Part shown: piece by piece, positions 8,060 to 17,829 of the stretch | Position numbering within the stretch: position 1 is the first letter of the stretch | Layout: every line of letters starts with the position of its first letter | Assembly (NCBI RefSeq): GCF_019048065.1 | Contig: NZ_CP077291.1 | Coordinates: 2,480,001 to 2,544,000 of the forward strand | Reading direction: 5' to 3' | Source of the DNA: Citrobacter farmeri | Lineage (GTDB): Bacteria > Pseudomonadota > Gammaproteobacteria > Enterobacterales > Enterobacteriaceae | DNA length: 64,000 nucleotides | Program-made: the position numbers and the translations under genes | Notes under the pieces: generated by a model | Database searches by the model: none | The model's input: only the letters and a program-made list of their open reading frames with translations | Told to the model about the DNA's origin: nothing

Positions 8060-11000
8060 ATGTCAGCAAAAAATGCGTCGCCTCCGCTGCCGGATATTTT
8101 CTCGCAGGCAACCCGCGACTGGTTTACGTCGGCATTTCAGCACCCCACGCTGGTGCAGTCGCAAACGTGGGCGGTTACCGCGGCAAATCAGCATGCGCTG
8201 GTGATTGCCCCGACCGGTTCGGGGAAAACCCTGGCGGCGTTTCTCTACGCACTGGATCGCTTATTTCGCGAAGGTGAGGATAAATACACGACGCCTCCCT
8301 CTGGCAAAGAAAAGAACGTTACCCGCATCCTCTATATTTCTCCGATAAAAGCCCTGGGCACGGATGTCCAGCACAACCTGCAAATTCCCCTTCAGGGAAT
8401 AAGTGAAGAACGGAGGAAATGCGCTTCGGCAGAGATAGCCATTCGGGTGGGTATCCGCACGGGAGATACACCGCCTCAGGAGCGAGCGAAGCTTAGTCGT
8501 CATCCGCCCGATATCCTGATCACCACGCCAGAGTCGCTTTATCTGATGCTCACCTCGCGCGCCAGAGAGTCGCTGCGCGGGGTTGAAACGGTGATCGTCG
8601 ATGAAGTGCATGCAGTGGCAGGCACAAAACGCGGTGCGCACCTTGCCCTCAGTCTTGAGCGACTGGATGCGCTTCTTACGAAGTCAGCGCAGCGCATTGG
8701 TCTGTCGGCAACGGTGCGCTCTGTCACTGAAGTTGCCGCTTTTCTGGGTGGCGATCGTCCGGTTACCGTCGTCAATCCTCCCGCGACCCGTCACCCGGAT
8801 ATCCGCATCGTCGCCCCTGCCGCCAATCTCGATGACGTCTTAGCCGATAATAGCGATAGCGGCGATGCCATTCACAAAGGCAGAGAAGGTTCGGTCTGGC
8901 CGCGTATTGAATCCGGTATTCTCGATCAAATCCTTAGCCATCGCTCCACCATTGTCTTCACCAACTCACGCGGACTGGCAGAAAAACTGACGGCCCGCCT
9001 GAACGAACTCTATCTCTCGCGGCGGCAAGCGTTCCCTGAACCGCAGGGAGAACCGGTACACTATGACTCGTCAACCGGCTCCACCGGCAATCGGGCGCAG
9101 GATACCGGAGAATACATTGCCCGCTCGCATCATGGTTCGGTGTCCAAAGAGCAGCGGGCCGTCACGGAGCATGCCCTGAAATCTGGCGAACTTCGCTGCG
9201 TGGTGGCGACGTCAAGTCTGGAACTGGGGATCGACATGGGCGCGGTTGATCTGGTGATTCAGGTGGCAACCCCCCTTTCTGTCGCCAGCGGCCTGCAGCG
9301 CATCGGACGAGCCAGTCACCAGGTTGGTGGCGTATCGAAGGGACTGTTTTATCCGAGAACCCGCCGGGATCTGGTTGATTCTGCGGTGATTGTCGAATGT
9401 ATGTACGCCGGGGAACTGGAAACCCTGACGCCTCCGCGCAACCCGCTGGATATTCTGGCACAGCAAACCGTTGCCACCGTTTCCATGGATCCGGTCCATG
9501 TGGATGACTGGTATGCCCTCGTCCGTCGGGCTTCCCCATGGAAAGATCTGCCAAGAAGCGCGTTTGACGCCACGCTGGATATGCTGGCGGGACGCTATCC
9601 CTCTGGCGATTTCGCGGTATTCCGACCGCGAATTATCTGGAATCGTGAAACCGGGTTATTAACGGCTCGCCCCGGCGCGCAACTTCTGGCGGTGACCAGC
9701 GGTGGTACGATTCCGGACCGGGGCATGTTCAGCGTGCTGCTCCCGGAAGGAGATGAACAGGCGGGTTCACGACGCGTAGGCGAACTGGACGAAGAGATGG
9801 TGTATGAGTCTCGCGTCAACGACATCATTACGCTTGGTGCCAGTTCGTGGCGTATTCAACAGATCACTCGCGATCAGGTTATCGTCGTCCCGGCACCCGG
9901 ACGATCGGCCAGACTCCCGTTCTGGCGAGGCGAAGGCGTCGGACGTCCGGCAGAACTGGGAGAACGTATCGGTGATTTTATCCATACGATGTCCGATGAC
10001 AACGCGGAACTACGGCTCTCACCCCGACTGCGCGATGACAATGTTCTGTCGAATATCAAAGGGCTGATTGACGATCAAAAAAATGCCACAGGCGTGCTCC
10101 CCTGGAGCCGTCATCTGGTACTTGAACGCTGTCGCGATGAAATGGGTGACTGGCGGGTTATTTTGCATTCGCCTTATGGCCGCCGGGTGCACGCCCCGTG
10201 GGCACTGGCGATTGGCGGACGTCTCCATGCGCAGTGGGGAGCTGACGCGTCGATTGTCGCCAGCGATGACGGGATTGTCGCCCGCCTTCCGGACAGCGAC
10301 GGAAAACTGCCGGATGCCGCTCTATTTCTGTTCGAACCGGAAAAACTATTGCGCATTGTCCGGGAAGCCGTCAGCAGCACGGCGCTGTTTGCCGCCCGCT
10401 TCAGAGAATGCGCCGCCCGCGCTTTGTTGATGCCGGGCCGCACGCCGGGGCGCCGCTCTCCGCTCTGGCAACAGCGCCTGCGCGCAAGCCAACTTCTGGA
10501 AATCGCTGCGGGCTATCCTGATTTTCCCATTATTCTGGAAACCGCCCGTGAGTGTCTCCAGGACGTCTACGATCTTGACGCGCTTGAACAGGTTATACGT
10601 CGACTGAATACTGGCGAGATCCAAATTTCTGAAGTCACCACGCCAGCCCCTTCGCCGTTCGCCACCGACCTGCTATTTGGTTATGTCGCAGAGTTTATGT
10701 ACGCCACCGATGCGCCGCTGGCGGAGCGGCGAGCTTCGGTCCTGGCGTTAGACAGCGAACTGTTGGGCAACCTGTTAGGCCAGGGCGATCCGCTGGAATT
10801 ACTCGATCCGGAGATCATTCGCCAGGTTGAGGATGAACTCCAGCGACGGGCTGTGGGCAGAAAGGCCCAGGGAATGGAAGGCGTTTACGATTTACTGCGC
10901 GAGCTGGGGCCGATGACCATCGAGGAGCTTGCCGTCAGACACGAGGGAACGATCGCTGACGTCAGCTCTTGGCTCGATAATCTGTCCGCTGACAAGCGTA

Positions 11001-12739
11001 TTTTCCCGGTAGTCATCGCGGATACTGAACAGATGGCCTGCATGGATGATGCAGCCAGGCTTCGTGATGCGCTGGGTGTCCGCCTGCCTGCGAGCCTTTC
11101 GTCTGCCTGGTTACACCCGGTGAACACACCGCTGCGGGATCTCTTTATGCGCTTCAGCCGCACCCATACGCTCTTTACCGGAACTCAGATTGCGCAGGCA
11201 TTCGGATTGGGTGTGGCCGTCGCCGACGATCTCCTGCGCCAGTTACGCGATGAGGGCGTCCTGATCCAACTGCGGTCGGGAGCGGCATCCATTGCCGATG
11301 ACGCGCGTGCTTCAACGTGGGTGAATGAAGAGGTATTTCATCGGCTGCGCATTCGCTCGTTGCATGCCGCCAGAGAGGCAACCCGCCCGGTCCCGGCGAC
11401 GAGTTATGCCCGTCTGCTGCTGGAACGTCAGGGGATCATCTCACCCGCCGACGGCAGTCCAGCCCGTCTCCCCGCTTCTTCTGGGGGAATGCTGGAAGGA
11501 AGTGACGGTGTCACGAGAGTCATTGAACAACTGGCCGGAATCGGCCTGTCAGCCTCCTTGTGGGAAAGCCAGATTTTTCCTGCCCGGGTTCGCGATTATT
11601 CACCGGATATACTCGATGAGTTGCTGGCGACGGGTGAAGTCATCTGGTCTGGGCAAAAGAAACTGGGTGATGATGACGGACAAGTGGTACTGCATTTACG
11701 GGACTATCTGGCGGAGACGCTTTCCCCGCCGTCCGGTGACAGCGAGGCGCTTTCAGACTTACAGCGCGCGATTTTAGACGTCCTTTCAGGCGGTGGCGCA
11801 TGGTTTGCGCAGCAACTGAGCGCGATGATTCAGGCCCGAACGCAAAGGTCTGGCAACGATGAGTGGATAACCCCAGCCACTCTGCATGAGGCCCTGTGGG
11901 GACTGGTCTGGCAAGGGTACATCACGACCGATATCTGGGCCCCGCTACGTGGCCTTTCGCGCACGGTCTCCGCATCGCGTCAGCCGTCACGACGCTCGCC
12001 GCGTATGCGTCGGGGACGCCCGACTTATGCCTTGCCTCGCCCGACGTCTGTCGCCGTACCGGTTTCTTACACTACCCCAGCGCTGACCGGACGCTGGTCA
12101 CTGCTACCGGTTGAGACGCTGAACGATACCGAGCGCATGCTGGCCTGGACGGAGAATATGCTCGATCGCTACGGCGTGATCGGCCGACAGGCCGTGATTA
12201 CGGAGAATGTCCCTGGTGGATTTCCTGCCCTGCAAACACTGTGTCGAAGCATGGAGGATTCAGGGCGCATTCTGCGTGGGCGTTTCGTCGAAGGAATGGG
12301 CGGGGCGCAGTTTGCCGAACGACATACTATCGATCGCCTTCGCGATCTGACCTCGTCGAATACGGAAAATCAGGCTTTTACGGCGGTGGCGTTATCCGCG
12401 AACGACCCGGCTAATCCCTGGGGAACGCTGCTGCCCTGGCCAACGCATCCCTCATCTCTGGTCCCGGCACGGCGTAATGGCGCATTTGTCGTCATCTCTG
12501 CTGGCCAGTTGCGGCTGTATCTCGCTCAGGGTGGGAAAAAGATGATGGTCTGGAGCGAAAATGAGGAGATGCCCTCGTCGGAGATCTTCAGCGCGCTGGC
12601 GAGTGCCTTACGCCGTGAACCGCGGCTTCGCTTTACGCTGACAGAAGTCAACGATACACCGGTACGGCAAACCACGCTGTTTACTTTGTTGCGGGAGGTT
12701 GGGTTTTCCAGTTCACCACAGGGACTGGACTGGGGGTAA
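8060..12739 (+). CDS. lhr: Lhr, large superfamily 2 DNA/RNA helicase
   Basis: This 1559-residue helicase has a DEAD-like core at the N terminus: Walker A APTGSGKT (about 50-57), ISPIKALGTDV (Ia), TTPESLYLML, the DEVH box (VIVDEVHAVAGTKRG), LSATVRS (III), FTNSRGLAEKL (IV), TSSLELGIDMG (V) and QRIGRASH (VI). The roughly 700 C-terminal residues form the extended region typical of Lhr-HR proteins. The protein translocates 3'-5' on single-stranded DNA and is linked to DNA repair. It is slightly longer than K-12 Lhr (1538). The reading frame is uninterrupted. In E. coli lhr is co-transcribed with rnt. Confidence 0.96.
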   Translation: MSAKNASPPLPDIFSQATRDWFTSAFQHPTLVQSQTWAVTAANQHALVIAPTGSGKTLAAFLYALDRLFREGEDKYTTPPSGKEKNVTRILYISPIKALGTDVQHNLQIPLQGISEERRKCASAEIAIRVGIRTGDTPPQERAKLSRHPPDILITTPESLYLMLTSRARESLRGVETVIVDEVHAVAGTKRGAHLALSLERLDALLTKSAQRIGLSATVRSVTEVAAFLGGDRPVTVVNPPATRHPDIRIVAPAANLDDVLADNSDSGDAIHKGREGSVWPRIESGILDQILSHRSTIVFTNSRGLAEKLTARLNELYLSRRQAFPEPQGEPVHYDSSTGSTGNRAQDTGEYIARSHHGSVSKEQRAVTEHALKSGELRCVVATSSLELGIDMGAVDLVIQVATPLSVASGLQRIGRASHQVGGVSKGLFYPRTRRDLVDSAVIVECMYAGELETLTPPRNPLDILAQQTVATVSMDPVHVDDWYALVRRASPWKDLPRSAFDATLDMLAGRYPSGDFAVFRPRIIWNRETGLLTARPGAQLLAVTSGGTIPDRGMFSVLLPEGDEQAGSRRVGELDEEMVYESRVNDIITLGASSWRIQQITRDQVIVVPAPGRSARLPFWRGEGVGRPAELGERIGDFIHTMSDDNAELRLSPRLRDDNVLSNIKGLIDDQKNATGVLPWSRHLVLERCRDEMGDWRVILHSPYGRRVHAPWALAIGGRLHAQWGADASIVASDDGIVARLPDSDGKLPDAALFLFEPEKLLRIVREAVSSTALFAARFRECAARALLMPGRTPGRRSPLWQQRLRASQLLEIAAGYPDFPIILETARECLQDVYDLDALEQVIRRLNTGEIQISEVTTPAPSPFATDLLFGYVAEFMYATDAPLAERRASVLALDSELLGNLLGQGDPLELLDPEIIRQVEDELQRRAVGRKAQGMEGVYDLLRELGPMTIEELAVRHEGTIADVSSWLDNLSADKRIFPVVIADTEQMACMDDAARLRDALGVRLPASLSSAWLHPVNTPLRDLFMRFSRTHTLFTGTQIAQAFGLGVAVADDLLRQLRDEGVLIQLRSGAASIADDARASTWVNEEVFHRLRIRSLHAAREATRPVPATSYARLLLERQGIISPADGSPARLPASSGGMLEGSDGVTRVIEQLAGIGLSASLWESQIFPARVRDYSPDILDELLATGEVIWSGQKKLGDDDGQVVLHLRDYLAETLSPPSGDSEALSDLQRAILDVLSGGGAWFAQQLSAMIQARTQRSGNDEWITPATLHEALWGLVWQGYITTDIWAPLRGLSRTVSASRQPSRRSPRMRRGRPTYALPRPTSVAVPVSYTTPALTGRWSLLPVETLNDTERMLAWTENMLDRYGVIGRQAVITENVPGGFPALQTLCRSMEDSGRILRGRFVEGMGGAQFAERHTIDRLRDLTSSNTENQAFTAVALSANDPANPWGTLLPWPTHPSSLVPARRNGAFVVISAGQLRLYLAQGGKKMMVWSENEEMPSSEIFSALASALRREPRLRFTLTEVNDTPVRQTTLFTLLREVGFSSSPQGLDWG

Positions 12740-12767
12740 GAAAGGCCGGAGGCAGGCAGAAATGAAA

Positions 12768-12797
12768 AGGAGCTTAGCCTGACACAGGAAAGCTCCT
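12768..12797. terminator. Hairpin between convergent lhr and grxD
   Basis: An 8-bp stem (AGGAGCTT/AAGCTCCT) with a 14-base loop sits midway in the 74-base gap between two convergent genes. It could end either transcript; T-runs are weak on both sides. Confidence 0.4.
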
Positions 12798-12813
12798 CTT
12801 AACCGTCTACTGA

Positions 12814-13161
12814 TTACTCAGCGTCTGATTCTTCAGATTTGTATTTTGCAGCAGTCTCTTTGATCAGTTGCTGCAGTTCGCCGCGCTGGTACATTTCAAT
12901 CAAAATGTCACAGCCGCCAACCAGTTCACCGTCAACCCACAGCTGCGGGAAGGTCGGCCAGTTGGCGTATTTTGGCAGTTCAGCGCGAATATCAGGGTTT
13001 TGCAGAATATCCACATAGGCAAAACGTTCACCACAGGCGGAAAGTGCCTGCACAGCCTGAGCCGAGAACCCACAGCTTGGCAGTTTTGGAGAACCTTTCA
13101 TGTACAGGAGAATCGGGTTTTCAGCGATCTGGCGCTGGATTTTTTCGATAGTGGTGCTCAT
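12814..13161 (-). CDS. grxD: Monothiol glutaredoxin 4
   Basis: This 115-residue cytoplasmic glutaredoxin has the monothiol active site CGFS (LPSCGFSAQAV). It shows the glutathione-binding WPTFPQLWVDGELVGGCDI segment and an acidic tail (KSEESDAE). Such proteins hold a glutathione-ligated [2Fe-2S] cluster with BolA and act in Fe-S trafficking. It is a single gene, oppositely oriented to lhr. Confidence 0.97.
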   Translation of the reverse strand: MSTTIEKIQRQIAENPILLYMKGSPKLPSCGFSAQAVQALSACGERFAYVDILQNPDIRAELPKYANWPTFPQLWVDGELVGGCDILIEMYQRGELQQLIKETAAKYKSEESDAE

Positions 13162-13496
13162 TGTCTTGCTTCCTTAACTTCTTTTACGGCAGTCGTCTGA
13201 CATTGTAGCGGTTCAGAACGACATCGGAAAATAACATTTTCATTACGCTTTATTATTTTATCCTCTGAACGCTTAAGTTGCATTCCCAATAATGGTTTCC
13301 CCGGTGCTTATGCCAGAAGTGCGTGCCAAATAACCAAATTTAGCTTTGGCTGCTGTTTTTTTTTGCACTCAATAGCGAAACCGCATTTTTAACAATAAAA
13401 GCTATTAACTTTATCCATTTCTATAGATTAGAATCATCAGGTTTTGTAAATCACACGCAGGTATGATTGCGACCTGCCTTAACAGAGGAATGCTCA
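13162..13496. other. AT-rich divergent regulatory region grxD/mepH
   Basis: This 335-base spacer has no gene I can support. It must carry the promoters of grxD (left) and mepH (right). It is AT-rich, with a run of nine T at about 13357-13365. I do not recognise any operator. Confidence 0.5.
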
Positions 13497-14330
13497 GTGG
13501 CGCGGATAAACCGACTTTCCCTCACGCTCTGTGCTTTGCTATTTACAACGATTCCCTTTATGCCGATGGCACATGCGTCCAAGCAAGCCAGGGACGCCTC
13601 TGCTCTTGCGCATAATAAGAAAGCCAGCGACAAAAAGAAAAGTACGGCAACAGCAAAAAAAACGCATAAAACCAGTCAAAAAACCGTCAAGAAAACCACC
13701 AGCAAAACCAGTACCAAAACCGCCTCTTCTTCTAAGAAAAAACTTACTGCTCCCGCTAAAGCCAGCAAAACCGCTAATCGCAAAGGAAAATCTGTCGCGA
13801 CGAAGAAGACAGCCTCTGTCACCTGGAGCGAAAAATGCACCCCGCGCAAAGGGCACAAACCGACATGTGTGAAAGTGAAGAACACAGGGCCAGGAAAGAT
13901 TGCGGATGCACATAAAGTCAAAGTGCAGAAAGCGACCAGCACAGCGATGAACAAGTTAATGAGCCAGATTGGCAAACCGTACCGCTGGGGAGGCACGTCG
14001 CCGCGCACCGGTTTCGATTGCAGCGGTCTGGTCTATTACGCCTATAAAGATCTCGTGAAATTCCGTATTCCGCGCACGGCAAATGAGATGTATCACCTGC
14101 GTGATGCCGCGCCGATTGACCGTGAGGAATTGAAAAATGGCGATCTGGTGTTCTTCCGCACTCAGGGACGCGGCACCGCCGACCACGTTGGCGTTTATGT
14201 CGGCAACGGCAAATTTATCCAGTCGCCGCGCAGCGGTCAGGAAATCCAGATCACGTCGCTCAGCGAAGATTACTGGCAACGCCACTACGTTGGCGCTCGC
14301 CGGGTCATGACCCCCAAAACCATTCGTTAA
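13497..14330 (+). CDS. mepH: MepH, NlpC/P60 murein DD-endopeptidase
   Basis: This 277-residue periplasmic peptidoglycan endopeptidase cuts D-Ala-mDAP cross-links to let the sacculus grow. It has a signal peptide (about residues 1-27, ending MAHA), a long Lys/Thr/Ser-rich low-complexity linker (about 30-115) and a C-terminal NlpC/P60 domain. The catalytic Cys is in GFDCSGLVYYAY and the His in TADHVGVYVGNG. The start is the GTG at 13497, preceded by AGAGGA; the resulting MARINRLSLT matches the family. The linker is about six residues longer than in E. coli. Confidence 0.94.
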   Translation: MARINRLSLTLCALLFTTIPFMPMAHASKQARDASALAHNKKASDKKKSTATAKKTHKTSQKTVKKTTSKTSTKTASSSKKKLTAPAKASKTANRKGKSVATKKTASVTWSEKCTPRKGHKPTCVKVKNTGPGKIADAHKVKVQKATSTAMNKLMSQIGKPYRWGGTSPRTGFDCSGLVYYAYKDLVKFRIPRTANEMYHLRDAAPIDREELKNGDLVFFRTQGRGTADHVGVYVGNGKFIQSPRSGQEIQITSLSEDYWQRHYVGARRVMTPKTIR

Positions 14331-14365
14331 AACTTTACCCTGTTGTTAACGCAACAGGGTAAGTT
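14331..14365 (+). terminator. Terminator hairpin after mepH
   Basis: ACTTTACCCTGTTG pairs with CAACAGGGTAAGT, with one bulged T, directly after the mepH stop. It is followed by CATCTTTTGTC. It separates mepH from sodB. Confidence 0.65.
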
Positions 14366-14456
14366 CATCTTTTGTCTCACCTTTCAATTTGCTACCCTAT
14401 CCTTACGCACAATAAGGTTATTGCGCGAAATACTATTAATAATAAGGAGAGAAGCA

Positions 14457-15038
14457 ATGTCGTTCGAATTACCTGCACTACCGTATGCCAAAGATGCGCT
14501 TGCGCCGCATATTTCCGCCGAGACGCTGGAATATCATTATGGCAAACACCATCAGACCTATGTCACTAACCTGAACAACCTGATCAAAGGCACCGCCTTC
14601 GAAGGGAAATCACTGGAAGAGATCGTACGCAGCTCAGAAGGTGGCGTGTTCAATAACGCCGCTCAGGTCTGGAACCACACGTTCTACTGGAACTGCCTCG
14701 CACCGAATGCGGGCGGCGAACCAACCGGCAAACTGGCTGACGCGATTGCCGCCTCTTTTGGCAGCTTTTCAGAGTTTAAAGCGCAGTTTACTGATGCGGC
14801 TATCAAAAACTTCGGTTCTGGCTGGACCTGGCTGGTAAAAGGAAAAGATGGCAAGCTGGCCATCGTTTCAACCTCCAACGCCGGTACGCCGTTGACCACC
14901 GACGCTACCCCGCTGATGACCGTCGACGTGTGGGAACATGCGTATTACATTGACTACCGCAATGCGCGTCCTGGCTATCTGGAGCATTTCTGGGCGCTGG
15001 TGAACTGGGAGTTTGTCGCGAAGAACTTCGCCGCATAA
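14457..15038 (+). CDS. sodB: Iron superoxide dismutase
   Basis: This 193-residue cytoplasmic Fe-SOD has the Fe ligands His27 ([12 protein letters not shown]), His in QVWNHTFYW, and Asp/His in [13 protein letters not shown]. The ATG at 14457 follows AAGGAGA; longer in-frame starts have no such site. In E. coli and Salmonella the start region pairs with the small RNA RyhB under iron limitation; the AT-rich leader (TATTAATAATAAGGAG) is similar here, so that control is likely. A strong terminator follows. Confidence 0.97.
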   Translation: MSFELPALPYAKDALAPHISAETLEYHYGKHHQTYVTNLNNLIKGTAFEGKSLEEIVRSSEGGVFNNAAQVWNHTFYWNCLAPNAGGEPTGKLADAIAASFGSFSEFKAQFTDAAIKNFGSGWTWLVKGKDGKLAIVSTSNAGTPLTTDATPLMTVDVWEHAYYIDYRNARPGYLEHFWALVNWEFVAKNFAA

Positions 15039-15046
15039 AGAAGATA

Positions 15047-15075
15047 ACGCAGAAGAGACTCTCTTCTGCGTTTTT
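15047..15075 (+). terminator. Intrinsic terminator of sodB
   Basis: An 11-bp perfect stem (ACGCAGAAGAG/CTCTTCTGCGT) with a 3-base loop is followed by TTTTT, 9 bases after the sodB stop. Confidence 0.93.
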
Positions 15076-15084
15076 GCCCTGCCG

Positions 15085-16251
15085 TTAACCTGCGACACAC
15101 ACCTGTTCAGGCTGCTTTCTCGCCGAGACAAACACCAGCAACAGCGCCATACCTGCCACTATCGCCCCCATGACCGGAACAAAACTGTAGCCTAACCCGC
15201 CTGAAATGACGGCCCCACCGGCGGCGGCGCCCAGCGCATTCCCAAGGTTAAACGCACCAATGTTCACAGAAGATGAGAGGCCAGGCGCTTCATGAGCCAC
15301 ACGCATGACGCGCATTTGCAGCGGAGGCACTACCGCAAAAGTCGCCGCCCCCCATACCACCATACCGATCGCCGCCCCCAGTTCATTTTGTGCCAACAAG
15401 GGGATGGCCAACATAATCATCATCAGCAGCAGCAAAAAGCCCTTCAGCGTACCGTTAACCGAGCGATCGGCCAGTTTGCCACCGAGGTAGTTACCAATGG
15501 AAAAGCCCACGCCGATCAGAACCAGCATCCCGGTAACAAAGGCCGGAGTGGCATGGGTGATGCTTTGCAGGACGGGTGAAATATAGGTATACAGCGTAAA
15601 CATTGCGCCCGCCCCCAACACGGTGGTCAGCAGCGCAGAAAGCACCTGAGGACGCATTAACACCGCGAGCTCTTTTTTCACTTCCGGTCGCGCCCCGGCA
15701 CCGCCTTTCGGCAACGAGAAAAAGAGACTCAGCATTGAAATCACGCCCAGACCCGCGGTTGCCATGAACGACATTCGCCAGCCGATGGTTTCACCCAGCC
15801 AGGTCGCCGCCGGAACGCCGCCGATGTTGGCGATGGTCAGCCCCATAAACATCGTGGCAACGGCGCTGGCCTGTTTGTGCTTCGGCACCACGCTGGCTGC
15901 CACAACGGAACCCAGGCCGAAGAACGCGCCGTGGTTAAGGCTGGTTAAAATGCGTGACAGCATCAGTGTGGTGTAATCCGGAGAAATCGCCGAGAGCACG
16001 TTACCAAGCGTAAAGATAGCCATCAGAAAAATCAGCGCATTACGTCGCCCGCGATGTGACAGCAGCAGCGTCATCAGCGGTGCGCCGACCATCACGCCGA
16101 CCGCATAGGCGCTAATCAGCATACCAGCCGCAGGAATAGACACATCGACACCACGCGCGATGACGGGTAATAGCCCCATCGGCGAGAATTCGGTCGTGCC
16201 GATGCCGAATGCGCCGATAGCCAGCGCCAGTAACGGATAATTAATTTTCAT
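15085..16251 (-). CDS. ydhP: YdhP, major facilitator superfamily transporter (DHA1 type)
   Basis: This 388-residue protein has 12 predicted membrane segments. It carries drug:H+ antiporter family motifs in the first half, including GTTEFSPMGLLP at the first helix and the loop motif near LLSHRGRRNALI. It belongs with the sugar-efflux/AraJ/YdhP group of exporters. Substrate unknown. It is convergent with sodB, and the sodB terminator lies between them. No neighbouring gene suggests a substrate. Confidence 0.9.
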   Translation of the reverse strand: MKINYPLLALAIGAFGIGTTEFSPMGLLPVIARGVDVSIPAAGMLISAYAVGVMVGAPLMTLLLSHRGRRNALIFLMAIFTLGNVLSAISPDYTTLMLSRILTSLNHGAFFGLGSVVAASVVPKHKQASAVATMFMGLTIANIGGVPAATWLGETIGWRMSFMATAGLGVISMLSLFFSLPKGGAGARPEVKKELAVLMRPQVLSALLTTVLGAGAMFTLYTYISPVLQSITHATPAFVTGMLVLIGVGFSIGNYLGGKLADRSVNGTLKGFLLLLMMIMLAIPLLAQNELGAAIGMVVWGAATFAVVPPLQMRVMRVAHEAPGLSSSVNIGAFNLGNALGAAAGGAVISGGLGYSFVPVMGAIVAGMALLLVFVSARKQPEQVCVAG

Positions 16252-16420
16252 GCAGTGATGACTCCGGCTCTTCGCGACGGATCGCGATGCTTAACTAAGA
16301 GTCAAAAGCATGACATCAATCACAAAAAAAGAGAAGTTAACAAAAATACAAAAGACTTTTGCAGATTCAATAACAATATGGCAGGAGGTTCGAGGGAGCA
16401 GACACTCCCCCGAGGGGAAA

Positions 16421-16510
16421 TCAATGCATTGCCGCTGTCAGACCGCCAGCAACGATTAAAGCCAGAACAATAAACGTGGTCACTAATGAAAATTTCAGAT
16501 CGGTGCTCAT
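16421..16510 (-). CDS. ynhF: YnhF, 29-residue inner-membrane small protein
   Basis: The 29 codons read MSTDLKFSLV, then a hydrophobic helix (VTTFIVLALIVAGGLTAA), then Met-His and a stop. It is preceded by AGGAGAAAAG on the minus strand, a strong ribosome-binding site. Sequence and position (between ydhP and purR) match E. coli YnhF, a small membrane protein induced under low oxygen. A single transmembrane helix is visible; function unknown. Confidence 0.9.
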   Translation of the reverse strand: MSTDLKFSLVTTFIVLALIVAGGLTAAMH

Positions 16511-16747
16511 CAACTTTTCTCCTTTTTATTCCCACACAAAAAGTGATATAGCGCATTTTTGCACACTTGAGTGCAAAAATCTCCCACGATTTAGAGTGAT
16601 ATGTGCTTTTAATACTTCCCCTTTTCGTTAAGATCAGCCAAAATTCGACGCTTACTTGATTAGCGTACCGGCCATTGACCCCTTCCTGACGCTCTGTGGC
16701 GTTTTCCCGTCATGCCGCACCCACGATGTTGCGCACAGGATGAGTAA

Positions 16748-16763
16748 AGGCAAACGTTTACTT
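16748..16763. promoter_or_regulatory. PurR operator O1 of purR
   Basis: The near-dyad centred on GCAAACGTTTAC lies about 40 bases before the purR start. It matches the PurR consensus ACGCAAACGTTTGCGT and the position of the autoregulatory O1 site in E. coli. Confidence 0.85.
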
Positions 16764-16803
16764 GCGTATTTTAATGTTCAGGTTGGGTCTGGAGTGAGAT
16801 TTA

Positions 16804-17829
16804 ATGGCAACAATTAAAGATGTAGCGAAACGCGCAAACGTTTCCACTACAACCGTATCACACGTAATTAACAAAACGCGTTTCGTCGCTGAAGAAACAC
16901 GCAATGCAGTGTGGGCGGCAATCAAAGAATTGCACTATTCCCCCAGCGCTGTTGCCCGTAGCCTGAAGGTAAACCATACCAAGTCTATCGGTTTGCTGGC
17001 GACCAGCAGCGAAGCCCCCTACTTTGCCGAAATTATTGAAGCGGTTGAGAAGAACTGCTTCCAGAAGGGCTATACCCTGATCCTTGGTAACGTCTGGAAC
17101 AATCTGGAAAAACAGCGTGCCTATCTGTCCATGATGGCGCAAAAACGCGTTGATGGTCTGCTGGTGATGTGTTCCGAATATCCCGATCCCCTGCTTTCGA
17201 TGCTGGAAGAGTATCGTCATATCCCGATGGTGGTTATGGACTGGGGCGAAGCCAAAGCCGACTTCACCGATACCGTAATTGATAACGCCTTTGAAGGCGG
17301 TTATATGGCTGGCCGCTACCTGGTCGAACGCGGACACCGTGAAATTGGTGTGATTCCGGGGCTGATGGAACGCAATACGGGCGCTGGCCGTCTGGCCGGT
17401 TTTATGAAAGCGATGGATGAAGCGCTGATTAAAGTGCCAGAGAACTGGATTGTACAGGGCGACTTCGAGCCTGAATCCGGCTACCGCGCCATGCAGCAAA
17501 TTTTGTCGCAAGCGCATCGCCCAACGGCGGTCTTCTGTGGCGGCGATATTATGGCAATGGGTGCCCTTTGTGCCGCCGATGAGATGGGCCTTCGCGTACC
17601 GCAGGACGTATCGCTGATCGGCTATGACAATGTGCGCAACGCCCGCTTCTTTACGCCAGCATTGACCACCATCCACCAGCCTAAAGATTCCCTGGGTGAG
17701 ACAGCCTTTAACATGCTGCTGGACCGTATCGTCAATAAGCGCGAAGAGTCGCAGTCCATTGAGGTCCACCCGCGCCTGGTGGAGCGTCGCTCCGTTGCGG
17801 ATGGTCCTTTCCGCGACTACCGTCGCTAA
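16804..17829 (+). CDS. purR: PurR, purine repressor (LacI family)
   Basis: This 341-residue repressor binds hypoxanthine or guanine as co-repressor and shuts down purine biosynthesis genes. The N-terminal helix-turn-helix and hinge are intact ([27 protein letters not shown], then the [10 protein letters not shown] hinge). The C-terminal periplasmic-binding-protein-like core follows. The two operators, one in the leader and one inside codons 10-15, indicate autoregulation. The stop overlaps the 3' end of punR on the opposite strand by 4 bases. Confidence 0.98.
   Translation: MATIKDVAKRANVSTTTVSHVINKTRFVAEETRNAVWAAIKELHYSPSAVARSLKVNHTKSIGLLATSSEAPYFAEIIEAVEKNCFQKGYTLILGNVWNNLEKQRAYLSMMAQKRVDGLLVMCSEYPDPLLSMLEEYRHIPMVVMDWGEAKADFTDTVIDNAFEGGYMAGRYLVERGHREIGVIPGLMERNTGAGRLAGFMKAMDEALIKVPENWIVQGDFEPESGYRAMQQILSQAHRPTAVFCGGDIMAMGALCAADEMGLRVPQDVSLIGYDNVRNARFFTPALTTIHQPKDSLGETAFNMLLDRIVNKREESQSIEVHPRLVERRSVADGPFRDYRR
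16832..16847. promoter_or_regulatory. PurR operator O2 inside the purR coding region
   Basis: A second PurR-like dyad (centre GCAAACGTTTCC) overlaps the codons for the recognition helix. An intragenic O2 that adds to autorepression is known in E. coli purR. Confidence 0.8.

Noticed and set aside
16255..16473. 72-codon plus-strand open frame upstream of purR
   Set aside because: It overlaps ynhF on the other strand, has no ribosome-binding site and no protein-like character.
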